From positions 1 through 13,401 of the forward strand of contig JAHEKL010000048.1 in the NCBI GenBank assembly GCA_024638345.1: DNA of 13,401 bases, read 5' to 3'. The translations under genes and the position numbers were made by a program. The notes beneath the pieces were generated by a model. The model saw only the letters and a program-made list of their open reading frames with translations. It was not told the DNA's origin and searched no databases. Position 1 is the first letter of the stretch, and each line of letters opens with the position of its first letter. This stretch comes from Gammaproteobacteria bacterium. Lineage in GTDB: Bacteria > Gemmatimonadota > Gemmatimonadetes > Longimicrobiales > Gaopeijiaceae. Below, one piece after another: positions 1 through 6,355 of this stretch.

Positions 1-51
1 CGCTGGTCGTATGGGGAGGCGAATTCGGACGCACACCGACGATGGAAGGTC

Positions 52-1269
52 GTGGCAACGGTCGTGATCATTCGCCCGCCGCTTACTCGATTTGGTTGGC
101 AGGCGGAGGGAGCCACGGTCGGGTCCGAGAGTCTGGAAGAGGTCGCTGTCGAGGAGCGTGCGGAGGAGGACGACGAGGCCGCCGCTTCTTGGCCAGCGGA
201 CAAGGAAGAGGCAGAGGAGGAGGTAGAGGAGGAGGAGGTAGAGGTAGAGGAGGAGAAGGACCGGCTCGTCGCCTTGACGGAAAGGGTGGATGACTCGCCC
301 GACGACGCGGAGGGTTGGAGGCTCCTGGGAGAGGAGCTGTTCGTTCGCCATCGATCGGAGGACGCCTGGGAAGCGATGGAGAAGGCGCATCAGGCGTATG
401 CCGAGAGCGGGAATCCCGAACGGGCCATGCACGTGGTACGTGAGCTACTCGTTCGCGAGCCTCACCGAATCGATCTCAGGCAGCGGGTAGTCGAATACGC
501 ACACCGCACGAACGAGCGAACCGTTCTCGTGCAGGCATTCCTGGAGCTTGCGGACGGGCTCCGTGCGCAGGGCGAGGCGCTCAAGGCCGACGCCGTGTTG
601 GAGCAGGTGCTGGAGATCGACCCCGGGAATCTGCGCGCGAACGAGGCACTTCGGGCTGCCGCCGAAAGTACAGCCGAGCCCAGCGCAGCGGAGCCGGCCG
701 CGGTCGAAACCGAGCAGGAAGAGCCGCAGCCCGCAGCCTCCGGCGCGAACTCCGACTATGTGGACCTCGGGGCGATGGTGCTGGACGCACAGGGGGAGGC
801 GACCACTCGGTGGAAGGTCGAGGCCGAGGAGCCCACCGGGGACGAGGAAGCGGACTTCGCCCGGATGCTGACGCAATTCAAGCAGAAGGTAGCGGAGAAC
901 ATCCCCGGGGAGGATGCCAGGTCTCACTATGACCTCGGAGCCGCGTACAAGGAGATGGGCCTGTTCCGCGAGGCGATCGGCGAGTTCCAGCAGGCGCTGC
1001 GTGCACAACCCAAGAATCTTGCAGCCTACGAGATGCTGGGGCAGTGTTTCCTTGAACAGGGTGAGCCGGAGGTAGCGATTCGAACGCTGGAGCGGGGGCT
1101 CGAGTTGCCCGCACCGGTCGAAGACGATTTGCTGGGCATGTACTATTGGCTCGGACAAGCCCACGAGGTAGTCGGGAACACGGATTCGGCCCGGGAGTTC
1201 TACGAGAAGATCTTCTCCCTGGACATCAACTTCCGGGACGTCACCGATCGCCTCAGGGCCCTCCGCTGA
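52..1269 (+). CDS. TPR-repeat protein with acidic N-terminal region; start uncertain, possibly 5'-partial
   Basis: The protein is 405 aa if read from the GTG at 52, but the frame is open back to base 1, so the true start may be outside the window. GGAAGG at 44-49 lies only 2 nt before this GTG; a second in-frame GTG at 64 is 14 nt away. Neither spacing is convincing. Residues about 35-70 are a Glu-dominated low-complexity stretch. Residues 85-195 contain helical, degenerate TPR-like repeats. An Ala/Glu/Pro linker (200-230) leads to a DYVDLGAMVLD segment. The C-terminus carries canonical TPRs (about 289-322, 323-354, 361-394; for example HYDLGAAYKEMG and AIGEFQQAL). There is no signal peptide or membrane helix, so it is probably a cytoplasmic scaffold. 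TPR domains bind proteins; the partner is unknown. It ends just before the polyprenyl synthase gene. I recognise the style but not a named function. Confidence 0.8.
   Translation: MATVVIIRPPLTRFGWQAEGATVGSESLEEVAVEERAEEDDEAAASWPADKEEAEEEVEEEEVEVEEEKDRLVALTERVDDSPDDAEGWRLLGEELFVRHRSEDAWEAMEKAHQAYAESGNPERAMHVVRELLVREPHRIDLRQRVVEYAHRTNERTVLVQAFLELADGLRAQGEALKADAVLEQVLEIDPGNLRANEALRAAAESTAEPSAAEPAAVETEQEEPQPAASGANSDYVDLGAMVLDAQGEATTRWKVEAEEPTGDEEADFARMLTQFKQKVAENIPGEDARSHYDLGAAYKEMGLFREAIGEFQQALRAQPKNLAAYEMLGQCFLEQGEPEVAIRTLERGLELPAPVEDDLLGMYYWLGQAHEVVGNTDSAREFYEKIFSLDINFRDVTDRLRALR
203..260 (+). repeat. GAG/GGA-rich purine tract (low complexity) within TPR gene
   Basis: This stretch is almost entirely G and A on the + strand: from 213 to 260 there is no C, and T occurs only in three GTA (Val) codons. 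It encodes mostly Glu with a few Val. Such GAG arrays are prone to replication slippage and can vary in copy number between strains. It is seen directly in the sequence; any functional role would be inference. Confidence 0.75.
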
Positions 1270-1316
1270 CGGGTGAACGGCCCATCCCATCTCGGCGATC
1301 TGCTGGAGTCGGCGAC

Positions 1317-1320
1317 GGAG
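1317..1320 (+). promoter_or_regulatory. Ribosome binding site choosing ATG 1327
   Basis: GGAG ends 6 nt before the ATG at 1327. The earlier in-frame GTG at 1273 has no comparable SD at proper spacing. This supports starting the polyprenyl synthase at 1327. Confidence 0.55.
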
Positions 1321-1326
1321 CCTCCC

Positions 1327-2334
1327 ATGCGTGACGCCTCAACCACTCCGGTCCGAGCCGCTTCCAGGCTCGCCAGCATCCAGGAGCCGGTTCGAGATCG
1401 TCTCGACGGCGTGGTCGATGAGATCCGGCGCATCATACTGTCCGACTTCGACATGCACGAGGAAGTCAACGACTACCTCCTCAAGATGCGTGGCAAGCTG
1501 TTTCGGCCCACGCTCCTCCTTCTGTCGAGTGAGGTGGGTGGGACCCCGCATCGGGACGCATTGCCGCTCGCCGCGGTGGTGGAGCTCGTGCACCTGGCGA
1601 CGCTCGTTCACGACGACGCGGTCGACCACTCGGTCCTCCGACGCGGTCTTCCCACGGTGAACCACCTATGGAACCACCAGGTCGCGATCATCACCGGGGA
1701 CTTCCTCTACTCCCGTTCGGTCATGGAGCTCACTCGTATAGGTCGTCTCGAAGCCGTGCACTCCCTCGCGCGCGCCTCGAACGAGATGAGCGTCGGAGAG
1801 CTGAGGCAGCTGATGTCCCACGATACGCTCCGATTCAGCGAGAAGGACTACTACAGCCTGATTGCGTGCAAGACGGCCTCGCTCATGGCCGCTGCTTGTG
1901 ATATGGGGGCTCTCGTCGGCGTGGAGACGTATCGCGACGCGTTTCGGCGCTTCGGCCACGCGCTGGGAATGGCCTTTCAGATCGCGGACGATCTCCTCGA
2001 CTACGAGGGGAGCGAGGAGCGAACCGGGAAGCCGGTCGGGCATGATCTGCGCGAACGGAAGGTGACGCTTCCCCTCATCGAGGCGCTCAAGCACGTGGAC
2101 GGGCACGACCGAGAGAAGGTTCGCGATCTCTTCACTCGGATCGACCCCTCCGAGGAAGAAATCGAAGAGGTCGTCGCGCTCGTGCGCCGAGCCGGCGGAT
2201 TGGAGTATGCCCGTGCTCGCGCCGAGGAGTTCGCCGCCGAGGCGGAGGCCGCGCTCGCCCAAATCGCCGAGGAAGGTGAAGCGATGGAGGCGCTCAGGGA
2301 GTCGATACGATACGCGGTCGAGCGCACTCGATGA
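1327..2334 (+). CDS. Polyprenyl diphosphate synthase (trans-isoprenyl diphosphate synthase family)
   Basis: A 335-aa enzyme that extends an allylic diphosphate with isopentenyl diphosphate to make a long all-trans prenyl chain, most likely the side chain of menaquinone or ubiquinone; it acts in the cytosol or at the membrane surface. The first Asp-rich motif DDAVD is at residues 96-100 in the context LVHDDAVD, followed by RRGLPTVN. The second motif DDLLD is at 221-225 in FQIADDLLDYEGS, followed by GKPVGHDLRERKVTLPLIEA. The KMRGKLFRP segment near residue 55 fits the IPP-binding KxxRP-type region. Length and motif order match octaprenyl/heptaprenyl synthases. An in-frame GTG at 1273, 3 nt after the upstream stop, would add 18 residues; I prefer ATG 1327 because it has an SD and because the conserved region begins soon after it. 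Chain length cannot be read from the sequence with confidence. Confidence 0.95.
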   Translation: MRDASTTPVRAASRLASIQEPVRDRLDGVVDEIRRIILSDFDMHEEVNDYLLKMRGKLFRPTLLLLSSEVGGTPHRDALPLAAVVELVHLATLVHDDAVDHSVLRRGLPTVNHLWNHQVAIITGDFLYSRSVMELTRIGRLEAVHSLARASNEMSVGELRQLMSHDTLRFSEKDYYSLIACKTASLMAAACDMGALVGVETYRDAFRRFGHALGMAFQIADDLLDYEGSEERTGKPVGHDLRERKVTLPLIEALKHVDGHDREKVRDLFTRIDPSEEEIEEVVALVRRAGGLEYARARAEEFAAEAEAALAQIAEEGEAMEALRESIRYAVERTR

Positions 2335-2449
2335 CGCACGGAGACGATCGGATAGCGCCTTTCGGATTCGTCACTCGCTCTTCGGTACGTTACTTTGATA
2401 GAGTAGTGAAACGGTCAGGTGGGGCGGGTCCAGCGGTGGCGAGTGGGAA

Positions 2450-2734
2450 GTGAGCACTCTTCTCGATAGCCGGCGTCGCTCGGCTTCTCGAATCGTCTGG
2501 ACCTTGGTCTTGGGGCTGTTCCTCGGCGGGTTGTTGACCGAGCTGTCCGAGACGTTCTTGCCCGAGAGCGCGGCACGGGATTTCCTTGTGACGTCGGTCG
2601 CGGCCTCGGTCGGCCCTTTCGAGTTGGACCTGGTCGCGGTAGCGATCACGCTCGGACCGCTGATCCTGACCCTGAATGTGCTCACGCTGGTCGGAATCGG
2701 AATGGTAGCTTTCGTCGCGCGTTCCTGGATTTGA
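2450..2734 (+). CDS. Small two-helix membrane protein, DUF4321-like
   Basis: A 94-aa protein with a basic N-terminus (SRRRSASR), a hydrophobic helix at about 16-31 ending in GGLLTEL, a middle segment with SVGPFELDLVAVAITLGP, and a second hydrophobic helix at about 72-91 with LNVLTLVGIGMVAF. The G-G-L-x-x-E pattern after helix 1 and the L-x-L-x-x-x-x-x-x-G-P plus LN pattern before helix 2 resemble DUF4321 proteins as I remember them. Function is unknown. The GTG start is the only plausible one, since the frame closes at TAG 2399-2401 and has no other good initiator. SD is weak (GGGA is too close; a G-rich run lies at 2417-2428). It lies 53 nt upstream of tatA, so it may share a transcript with it. 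The neighbourhood suggests envelope biology, but this is inference. Confidence 0.72.
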   Translation: MSTLLDSRRRSASRIVWTLVLGLFLGGLLTELSETFLPESAARDFLVTSVAASVGPFELDLVAVAITLGPLILTLNVLTLVGIGMVAFVARSWI

Positions 2735-2739
2735 AGAGA

Positions 2740-2772
2740 TTGGCGCGCCGAAGCTGAGACTTCGTTCGCCAA
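2740..2772 (+). promoter_or_regulatory. Intercistronic RNA hairpin directly before the tatA SD
   Basis: Outer stem TTGGCG (2740-2745) pairs with CGCCAA (2767-2772). Inner stem CGAAG (2749-2753) pairs with CTTCG (2760-2764) around loop CTGAGA, with a small CGC/TT internal loop. That gives 11 base pairs, and the 3' foot overlaps the first two bases of the tatA SD. No T-run follows, so it is not a classical intrinsic terminator. It could modulate tatA translation or mRNA stability (inference). Confidence 0.5.
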
Positions 2773-2779
2773 AGGAGGT
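2771..2779 (+). promoter_or_regulatory. Strong Shine-Dalgarno of tatA
   Basis: AAAGGAGGT is essentially the full complement of the 16S 3' end, 8 nt from the ATG at 2788. It is the strongest SD in the window and fixes the tatA start. Confidence 0.9.
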
Positions 2780-2787
2780 CTGACACG

Positions 2788-3057
2788 ATGTTTGGCGGAT
2801 TGGGAATGTGGGAGATCATGCTGATCTTCTTGGTCGTGCTGCTACTCTTCGGAGCCAAGAGGCTGCCGGAGATCGGATCGTCGCTCGGAAAGGGGATCCG
2901 TGAGTTCAAGAGCTCCATACGGGAGATCGAGGGGGAGCTCAAGATCCCGGACGAGAAGCCCAGGGTCACCAGGGCCCCCGCTCCGGAGCCCCAGAAGGAG
3001 CATGAGCAGGAGGAGGGCGCGGACGGGGAGCCGCGCAGGCTGACCACCAGCCAGTAG
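2788..3057 (+). CDS. tatA: Sec-independent translocase subunit TatA/TatE
   Basis: An 89-aa membrane protein that forms the pore-like assembly of the twin-arginine pathway, which exports folded proteins across the inner membrane together with TatC. The N-terminal helix (about 7-22, WEIMLIFLVVLLLFG) carries a polar Glu at residue 9, where TatA proteins commonly have a polar residue. It is followed by the family hinge FGAKRLPEIG and an amphipathic helix (SSLGKGIREFKSSIREIEGEL). The tail from about residue 50 is highly charged and unstructured, typical for TatA. TatA and TatB are hard to separate by sequence; the short length and the FGAKRLPEIG hinge favour TatA. tatC is not in this window. The DUF4321-like gene lies upstream and the PpiD-like gene converges downstream. 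Confidence 0.95.
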   Translation: MFGGLGMWEIMLIFLVVLLLFGAKRLPEIGSSLGKGIREFKSSIREIEGELKIPDEKPRVTRAPAPEPQKEHEQEEGADGEPRRLTTSQ

Positions 3058-3086
3058 CCCCGAGAAAGCGTCGACTCGCCTCGGGG
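3058..3086. terminator. Hairpin between convergent tatA and PpiD-like genes
   Basis: CCCCGAG (3058-3064) pairs with CTCGGGG (3080-3086). Inside, GCG (3068-3070) pairs with CGC (3077-3079) around loop TCGACT, leaving an AAA bulge. It begins right after the tatA stop codon and ends 7 nt before the stop of the opposite gene, so it could serve both directions. Neither side has a T-run, so intrinsic termination strength is uncertain; a role as a 3' end stabiliser is an alternative. Confidence 0.6.
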
Positions 3087-3093
3087 GGGCCTC

Positions 3094-4950
3094 CTAGAAG
3101 AACATCGGGATCTGGGGGCCCTGCTCTGCCTGCTGCTCGGCGGCCTCGAAGTACTCCGCACGACTATCGATGATCGTCGTCGTGGCTCGCAGCCCTTCGA
3201 TCCACTGATCGAGGCGTACTTGCTGGATCTCGGAGGTCACCTGGGTCCGCTGGGCCGCTCTCTGGGCTTCCCATGCGTCGCGATCCGCCTCGACCTTCTG
3301 GTCCACGCGGAGTAGGATCACCCGCCCCAAGGCGGTCACGGGTCCCCCGATCTCACCGGGTGCCGTCCCGAAGGCGGCTCCGATGGCAGGAGTCGCCTGG
3401 CCCAGCCCGGGAACGAATTCGCGTCGAGTGAACGGTCCCGCGGTCTGAACCTCCAGACCGAGCCGGTTCGCAGTCGTCTCGAGGGTCTCGGATCCGCCTC
3501 GGATCTCCTGCTGCCACTGCCGCGCTTCCTCCATCGTCCGGTCGATCTTCTTCTGAGTTCGCAAATTCACGCGAATCTCGTCCGAGACCTGATCGAGGGT
3601 GAGCGTTCCAGCGGGGGCATCGTCGATGAGCTCGACGATGTAGAAGGCACTCTCGTTCTCGAAGACCGGGCTGACCGCACCGGCATCGTCGCTCTCCACA
3701 AACACCCAATCCTGAGCTTCGCCCGCGACTCCGACCCCGGGCAGGGTCGCGAAATCCTCCGAGATCTCTCCTTCCATGACTGGAAGTCCGAAGGCCTGTG
3801 CAGCATCCCTGAGCGGTTGGTTCTCCGCCAGAGTCTCCAGGGAGTCGGCCCGAGTGAGGAGGGCTACCTCACCCTGGTCGGAGACCTCGATGGGTAGGAG
3901 GATATGACGGGCCTCCACCTCCTCGGCAACCTCATCCCTCGACGTCACCTCGACCAAGTGGTAGCCGAACGCCGTCTCGAGCGGCTCGCTCAACTCCCCC
4001 ACGGGCAGCGAGAACGCGAGTGAGTCGAAGGCGGGGACCATCGTACCGCGTCCGAAGGTCCCCAACGATCCGCCTTGCGCGGCCGACACGTTGTCGATGC
4101 TCTCGCGCTCAGCCACCTCGGCGAAATCAGCTCCGTCGAGGATCTGTTGACGGATCTGCAGCGCATACTCCCGGGAGGCCGCCGAGTCTGCGGCCGTGGG
4201 AGCCTTGTCCATGTAGGCGTAGAGCACCTGTGCGCGCGCCGGAACCTCGAACTCCTCGGGGTTGTCGCGATAGTACTGCTCTATCTCGTCGTCGGTGACC
4301 TGTACTTGGTCGTCGGTCACCCGCGCGTCCGGCGGAACCGAGAGGAAACTGACGGACACGCGTGCGTTCTGGGCTCGCCATCGCTCCCAAAGCTCGTTGT
4401 CCGGAACGAATATGCCCGACGTGACCTGCCGAATCAGCTTGTTACGGGGAATCAGATCGCGGTAGTAGAACTCCAGCTGCTGCAGAAAGAGCGGATCCTG
4501 GCCCGCCTGAGCGAGGAACGCCTGGTAGAGCGCGAGGTCGAATTGGCCCTGCTCGTTCTGAAACGCGGGATCGAACTGGAACTCCGGTGGGGGCGATAGC
4601 CTCGCGGCCTGGATGACCTCCTCATCGGTCACCCGAATGCCCCGGCGCGAGAGCTCCCGCTGGATCAGGATCTGATTGACCACTTGGTCCCAGGCCATGT
4701 CCTCGATCTCGCGGTTCTGCTGCGAGCTGACAGGCTCGTCCTGGGAGGCCGAGATCTGATCGTAGAGGGCGCGGTAGGCGTTCTGCCATTCGAGAATCGA
4801 GACGGACGTGCTACCGACTCTTCCGATGTTCACACCCATCGTGCGTCCCGAAGCGTCCATTCCCCACTGGAAGACCATGAGCGCGACGAACGCCAGCGCC
4901 GTCACGAGCATGATGATCTTCGTATTCTGTCTCATCTGCCGCATCAGCAT
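3094..4950 (-). CDS. ppiD: PpiD/SurA-like periplasmic peptidyl-prolyl isomerase and chaperone, membrane-anchored
   Basis: A 618-aa protein expected to sit on the periplasmic face of the inner membrane and help newly exported proteins fold. It begins MLMRQMRQNTK, followed by one membrane helix (about 10-30), then a SurA_N-like helical region (about 40-180), then a parvulin domain (about 234-338) with GGSLGTFGRGTMVPAF and FGYHLVEV. A second parvulin-like segment starts at EARHILLP (346-353) but lacks the GGSLG-type core, so it looks degenerate. A C-terminal region (about 505-555) again has parvulin-like AFGTAPGEIGGPV. The frame continues 24 codons upstream to an ATG at 5022, but an AAGGAG lies 8 nt before the ATG at 4950 and the extra residues would precede the membrane helix without purpose, so I choose 4950. 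Single-helix PpiD architecture is clear; the exact orthology to enteric PpiD is inferred. Confidence 0.88.
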   Translation of the reverse strand: MLMRQMRQNTKIIMLVTALAFVALMVFQWGMDASGRTMGVNIGRVGSTSVSILEWQNAYRALYDQISASQDEPVSSQQNREIEDMAWDQVVNQILIQRELSRRGIRVTDEEVIQAARLSPPPEFQFDPAFQNEQGQFDLALYQAFLAQAGQDPLFLQQLEFYYRDLIPRNKLIRQVTSGIFVPDNELWERWRAQNARVSVSFLSVPPDARVTDDQVQVTDDEIEQYYRDNPEEFEVPARAQVLYAYMDKAPTAADSAASREYALQIRQQILDGADFAEVAERESIDNVSAAQGGSLGTFGRGTMVPAFDSLAFSLPVGELSEPLETAFGYHLVEVTSRDEVAEEVEARHILLPIEVSDQGEVALLTRADSLETLAENQPLRDAAQAFGLPVMEGEISEDFATLPGVGVAGEAQDWVFVESDDAGAVSPVFENESAFYIVELIDDAPAGTLTLDQVSDEIRVNLRTQKKIDRTMEEARQWQQEIRGGSETLETTANRLGLEVQTAGPFTRREFVPGLGQATPAIGAAFGTAPGEIGGPVTALGRVILLRVDQKVEADRDAWEAQRAAQRTQVTSEIQQVRLDQWIEGLRATTTIIDSRAEYFEAAEQQAEQGPQIPMFF

Positions 4951-4958
4951 ACGGCGGA

Positions 4959-4964
4959 CTCCTT
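4959..4964 (-). promoter_or_regulatory. Ribosome binding site choosing the PpiD-like start at 4950
   Basis: On the - strand AAGGAG is followed by TCCGCCGT and then ATG (4950-4948). The 8-nt spacing is ideal, and it supports this ATG over the one 72 nt upstream at 5022. Confidence 0.7.
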
Positions 4965-5131
4965 GAGCATCTGCCAGAGAGCTTGGGATCGGCTGGCCGC
5001 CGACCCCGAACCCCCTCGCCATTCGGAGGATCCGAGAGGGCCGAGGGGACCGGCTACGTCACAGCGGGCCAAAAAGTAACCGGAACGCCGGGACCCCTCA
5101 AGCATGGGCCACGGGCCCGGGAAGCATCGCG

Positions 5132-5161
5132 TTGACACTCTTTCGCGGGTTCCAATATCTT
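5132..5161 (+). promoter_or_regulatory. Sigma70-type promoter for the TPR-aroQ-efp-acc run
   Basis: A perfect -35 box TTGACA (5132-5137) is followed after 18 nt by TATCTT (5156-5161), which matches 4 of 6 consensus -10 bases including TA and the final T. It lies in the divergent spacer between the PpiD-like gene and the TPR gene, about 70 nt before the TTG start at 5231. It is recognised by eye only; the primary sigma factor of this organism is assumed to read a standard consensus. Confidence 0.6.
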
Positions 5162-5215
5162 CTCCCAACTGCCTTCCCCACCGATTGTCCCGCTCACCTC
5201 CTACCGAAAAAGGCT

Positions 5216-5229
5216 CGGGAGGGGTCCCG
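5216..5229 (+). promoter_or_regulatory. SD region within a short hairpin before TTG 5231
   Basis: The SD run GGGAGGGG (5217-5224) ends 6 nt before the TTG start at 5231. It also lies in a small inverted repeat, CGGGA (5216-5220) with TCCCG (5225-5229) around loop GGGG. An upstream CCTCC near 5197-5201 could pair with the SD as an alternative. SD sequestration is possible but unproven. Confidence 0.45.
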
Positions 5230-5230
5230 C

Positions 5231-6355
5231 TTGTCCGATTCACTCGATCGAGAGATCAGCATCCTGAGGACCTCCTTCTGGTCTGCCCGGGATCCGGAGG
5301 GGCGCGCCTTCGTGCCGTTGGCCGATGCTCATCGACGCAAGGGAGAGCTCGAGGAAGCTCGGGCCCTCCTACAGGACGGGCTCGAGCGACATCCCGACTT
5401 CGCCAGCGGACACCTGGTGGCGGCCCGAGTCGCGCGGGACCGGGGCGACCTGGTCTCGGCCCGGGAGCATCTGGATCGCGTGCTCGATCTGGATCACGCG
5501 AACATCACGGCCTTGATCGAGCGAGCCGGCACACGTGCGTCAGAGGGGGACCGTGAAGGCGCCATGGAGGACCTCACGGCCGCACTCGAGTCGGACCCAT
5601 CGAACGACGACGCAAGGCAGCGCCTCGACACGTTGGAATCGGGTGCGGGATGGGATGTCGAGGTCGCACCGATGGAGGAGGCGGAGGTCCCGGACTCGGA
5701 CGGTGCCATATACACTCGAACCATGGGGGACCTCTACGCCCGACAAGGATTCCGCGATCAGGCGATCGAGGTCTACGAGCACCTCCTGCATGCCGATCCC
5801 GGCAACGAGGAGCTCGCATTGCGGCTGGAGGAGCTGAAAGCGCCCGATGCCCAGCCGAGCGACGCCGACTCGTTCCCGGACGCCGAGGTCGGGACCGGCC
5901 ACGCGCTGGTCCGGGCCGGAGTCCCGACGGAAGCGGAGACCTCGGGCGAGCGGTCGATCGCTCAGTACTTCGAGGACCTGGTAGCTTGGGTGCCGGGGGC
6001 CGTTCCCATCCAGTCGTTGGCCCCCAGCGTCGAGGAGAAGCCTGAACGAGACGAGTCGGCGGACTCGGTTGGAGTCTACGATTCCGGCCTGGACGAGAGC
6101 GAAGAAGCTGAAGCTCCAACCTCGGGCGTCGAGCAGGATGGAGAGCCTAGGACTCACGACTTGCCAGCGGAGGCCGGAACTCCTGATCTCGTGGAAGTCA
6201 CGGAGATCTCCGATTCCCCAGTGCCGGAGTCCATCGTGAACGGACAGAACAAGCCTCCGGCTGAAGCTGGAGCGGACTCGTCCGAGGATGTCGACGAGCC
6301 GGACGAATCGGACTTGGACGACTTCAATCTCTGGCTGAGAAGCCTTCAGCCATGA
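5231..6355 (+). CDS. TPR-repeat protein with acidic C-terminal tail
   Basis: A 374-aa protein, probably cytoplasmic (no signal peptide or membrane helix). N-terminal TPRs span about 22-125 (for example PLADAHRRKGELEEARALL and LVAARVARDRGDLVSAREHL). An isolated TPR at about 159-200 reads TMGDLYARQGFRDQAIEVYEHLL. Then comes a segment with SIAQYFEDLVAWVPG (242-256), a long Glu/Asp/Pro/Ser-rich disordered tail (265-362), and a short terminal motif DDFNLWLRSL (363-372) that may be a conserved docking element. The start is TTG 5231, supported by the SD and by the start of the recognisable domain. The TTG at 5132 is rejected because it is the -35 box. The stop overlaps the aroQ start by 4 bp (ATGA), suggesting translational coupling. 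It resembles the TPR protein at the left edge in composition. No function is known to me. Confidence 0.82.
   Translation: MSDSLDREISILRTSFWSARDPEGRAFVPLADAHRRKGELEEARALLQDGLERHPDFASGHLVAARVARDRGDLVSAREHLDRVLDLDHANITALIERAGTRASEGDREGAMEDLTAALESDPSNDDARQRLDTLESGAGWDVEVAPMEEAEVPDSDGAIYTRTMGDLYARQGFRDQAIEVYEHLLHADPGNEELALRLEELKAPDAQPSDADSFPDAEVGTGHALVRAGVPTEAETSGERSIAQYFEDLVAWVPGAVPIQSLAPSVEEKPERDESADSVGVYDSGLDESEEAEAPTSGVEQDGEPRTHDLPAEAGTPDLVEVTEISDSPVPESIVNGQNKPPAEAGADSSEDVDEPDESDLDDFNLWLRSLQP

Noticed and set aside
42..293. Gly/Arg-rich open frame resembling an RGG protein
   Set aside because: It is the +2 frame of the GAG tract inside the TPR gene; the composition follows from GAG/GGA repeats read out of frame.
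445..1290. Long antisense open frame over the left TPR gene
   Set aside because: It mirrors the TPR gene, has no recognisable domain, and long antisense frames are expected in GC-rich DNA with strong third-position bias.
1273..1326. GTG 1273 as start of the polyprenyl synthase
   Set aside because: It is right behind the previous stop but lacks an SD; ATG 1327 has GGAG at 6 nt. Not fully excluded.
2391..2397. TACTTTG as a Bacteroidetes-type -7 promoter element
   Set aside because: The consensus there needs one more T (TAnnTTTG) and no matching -33 TTG was found at the right distance.
3739..3746. GGGCAGGG, a match to the enteric FtsK-orienting motif
   Set aside because: A single 8-mer in GC-rich coding DNA is uninformative, and the motif of this organism is unknown.
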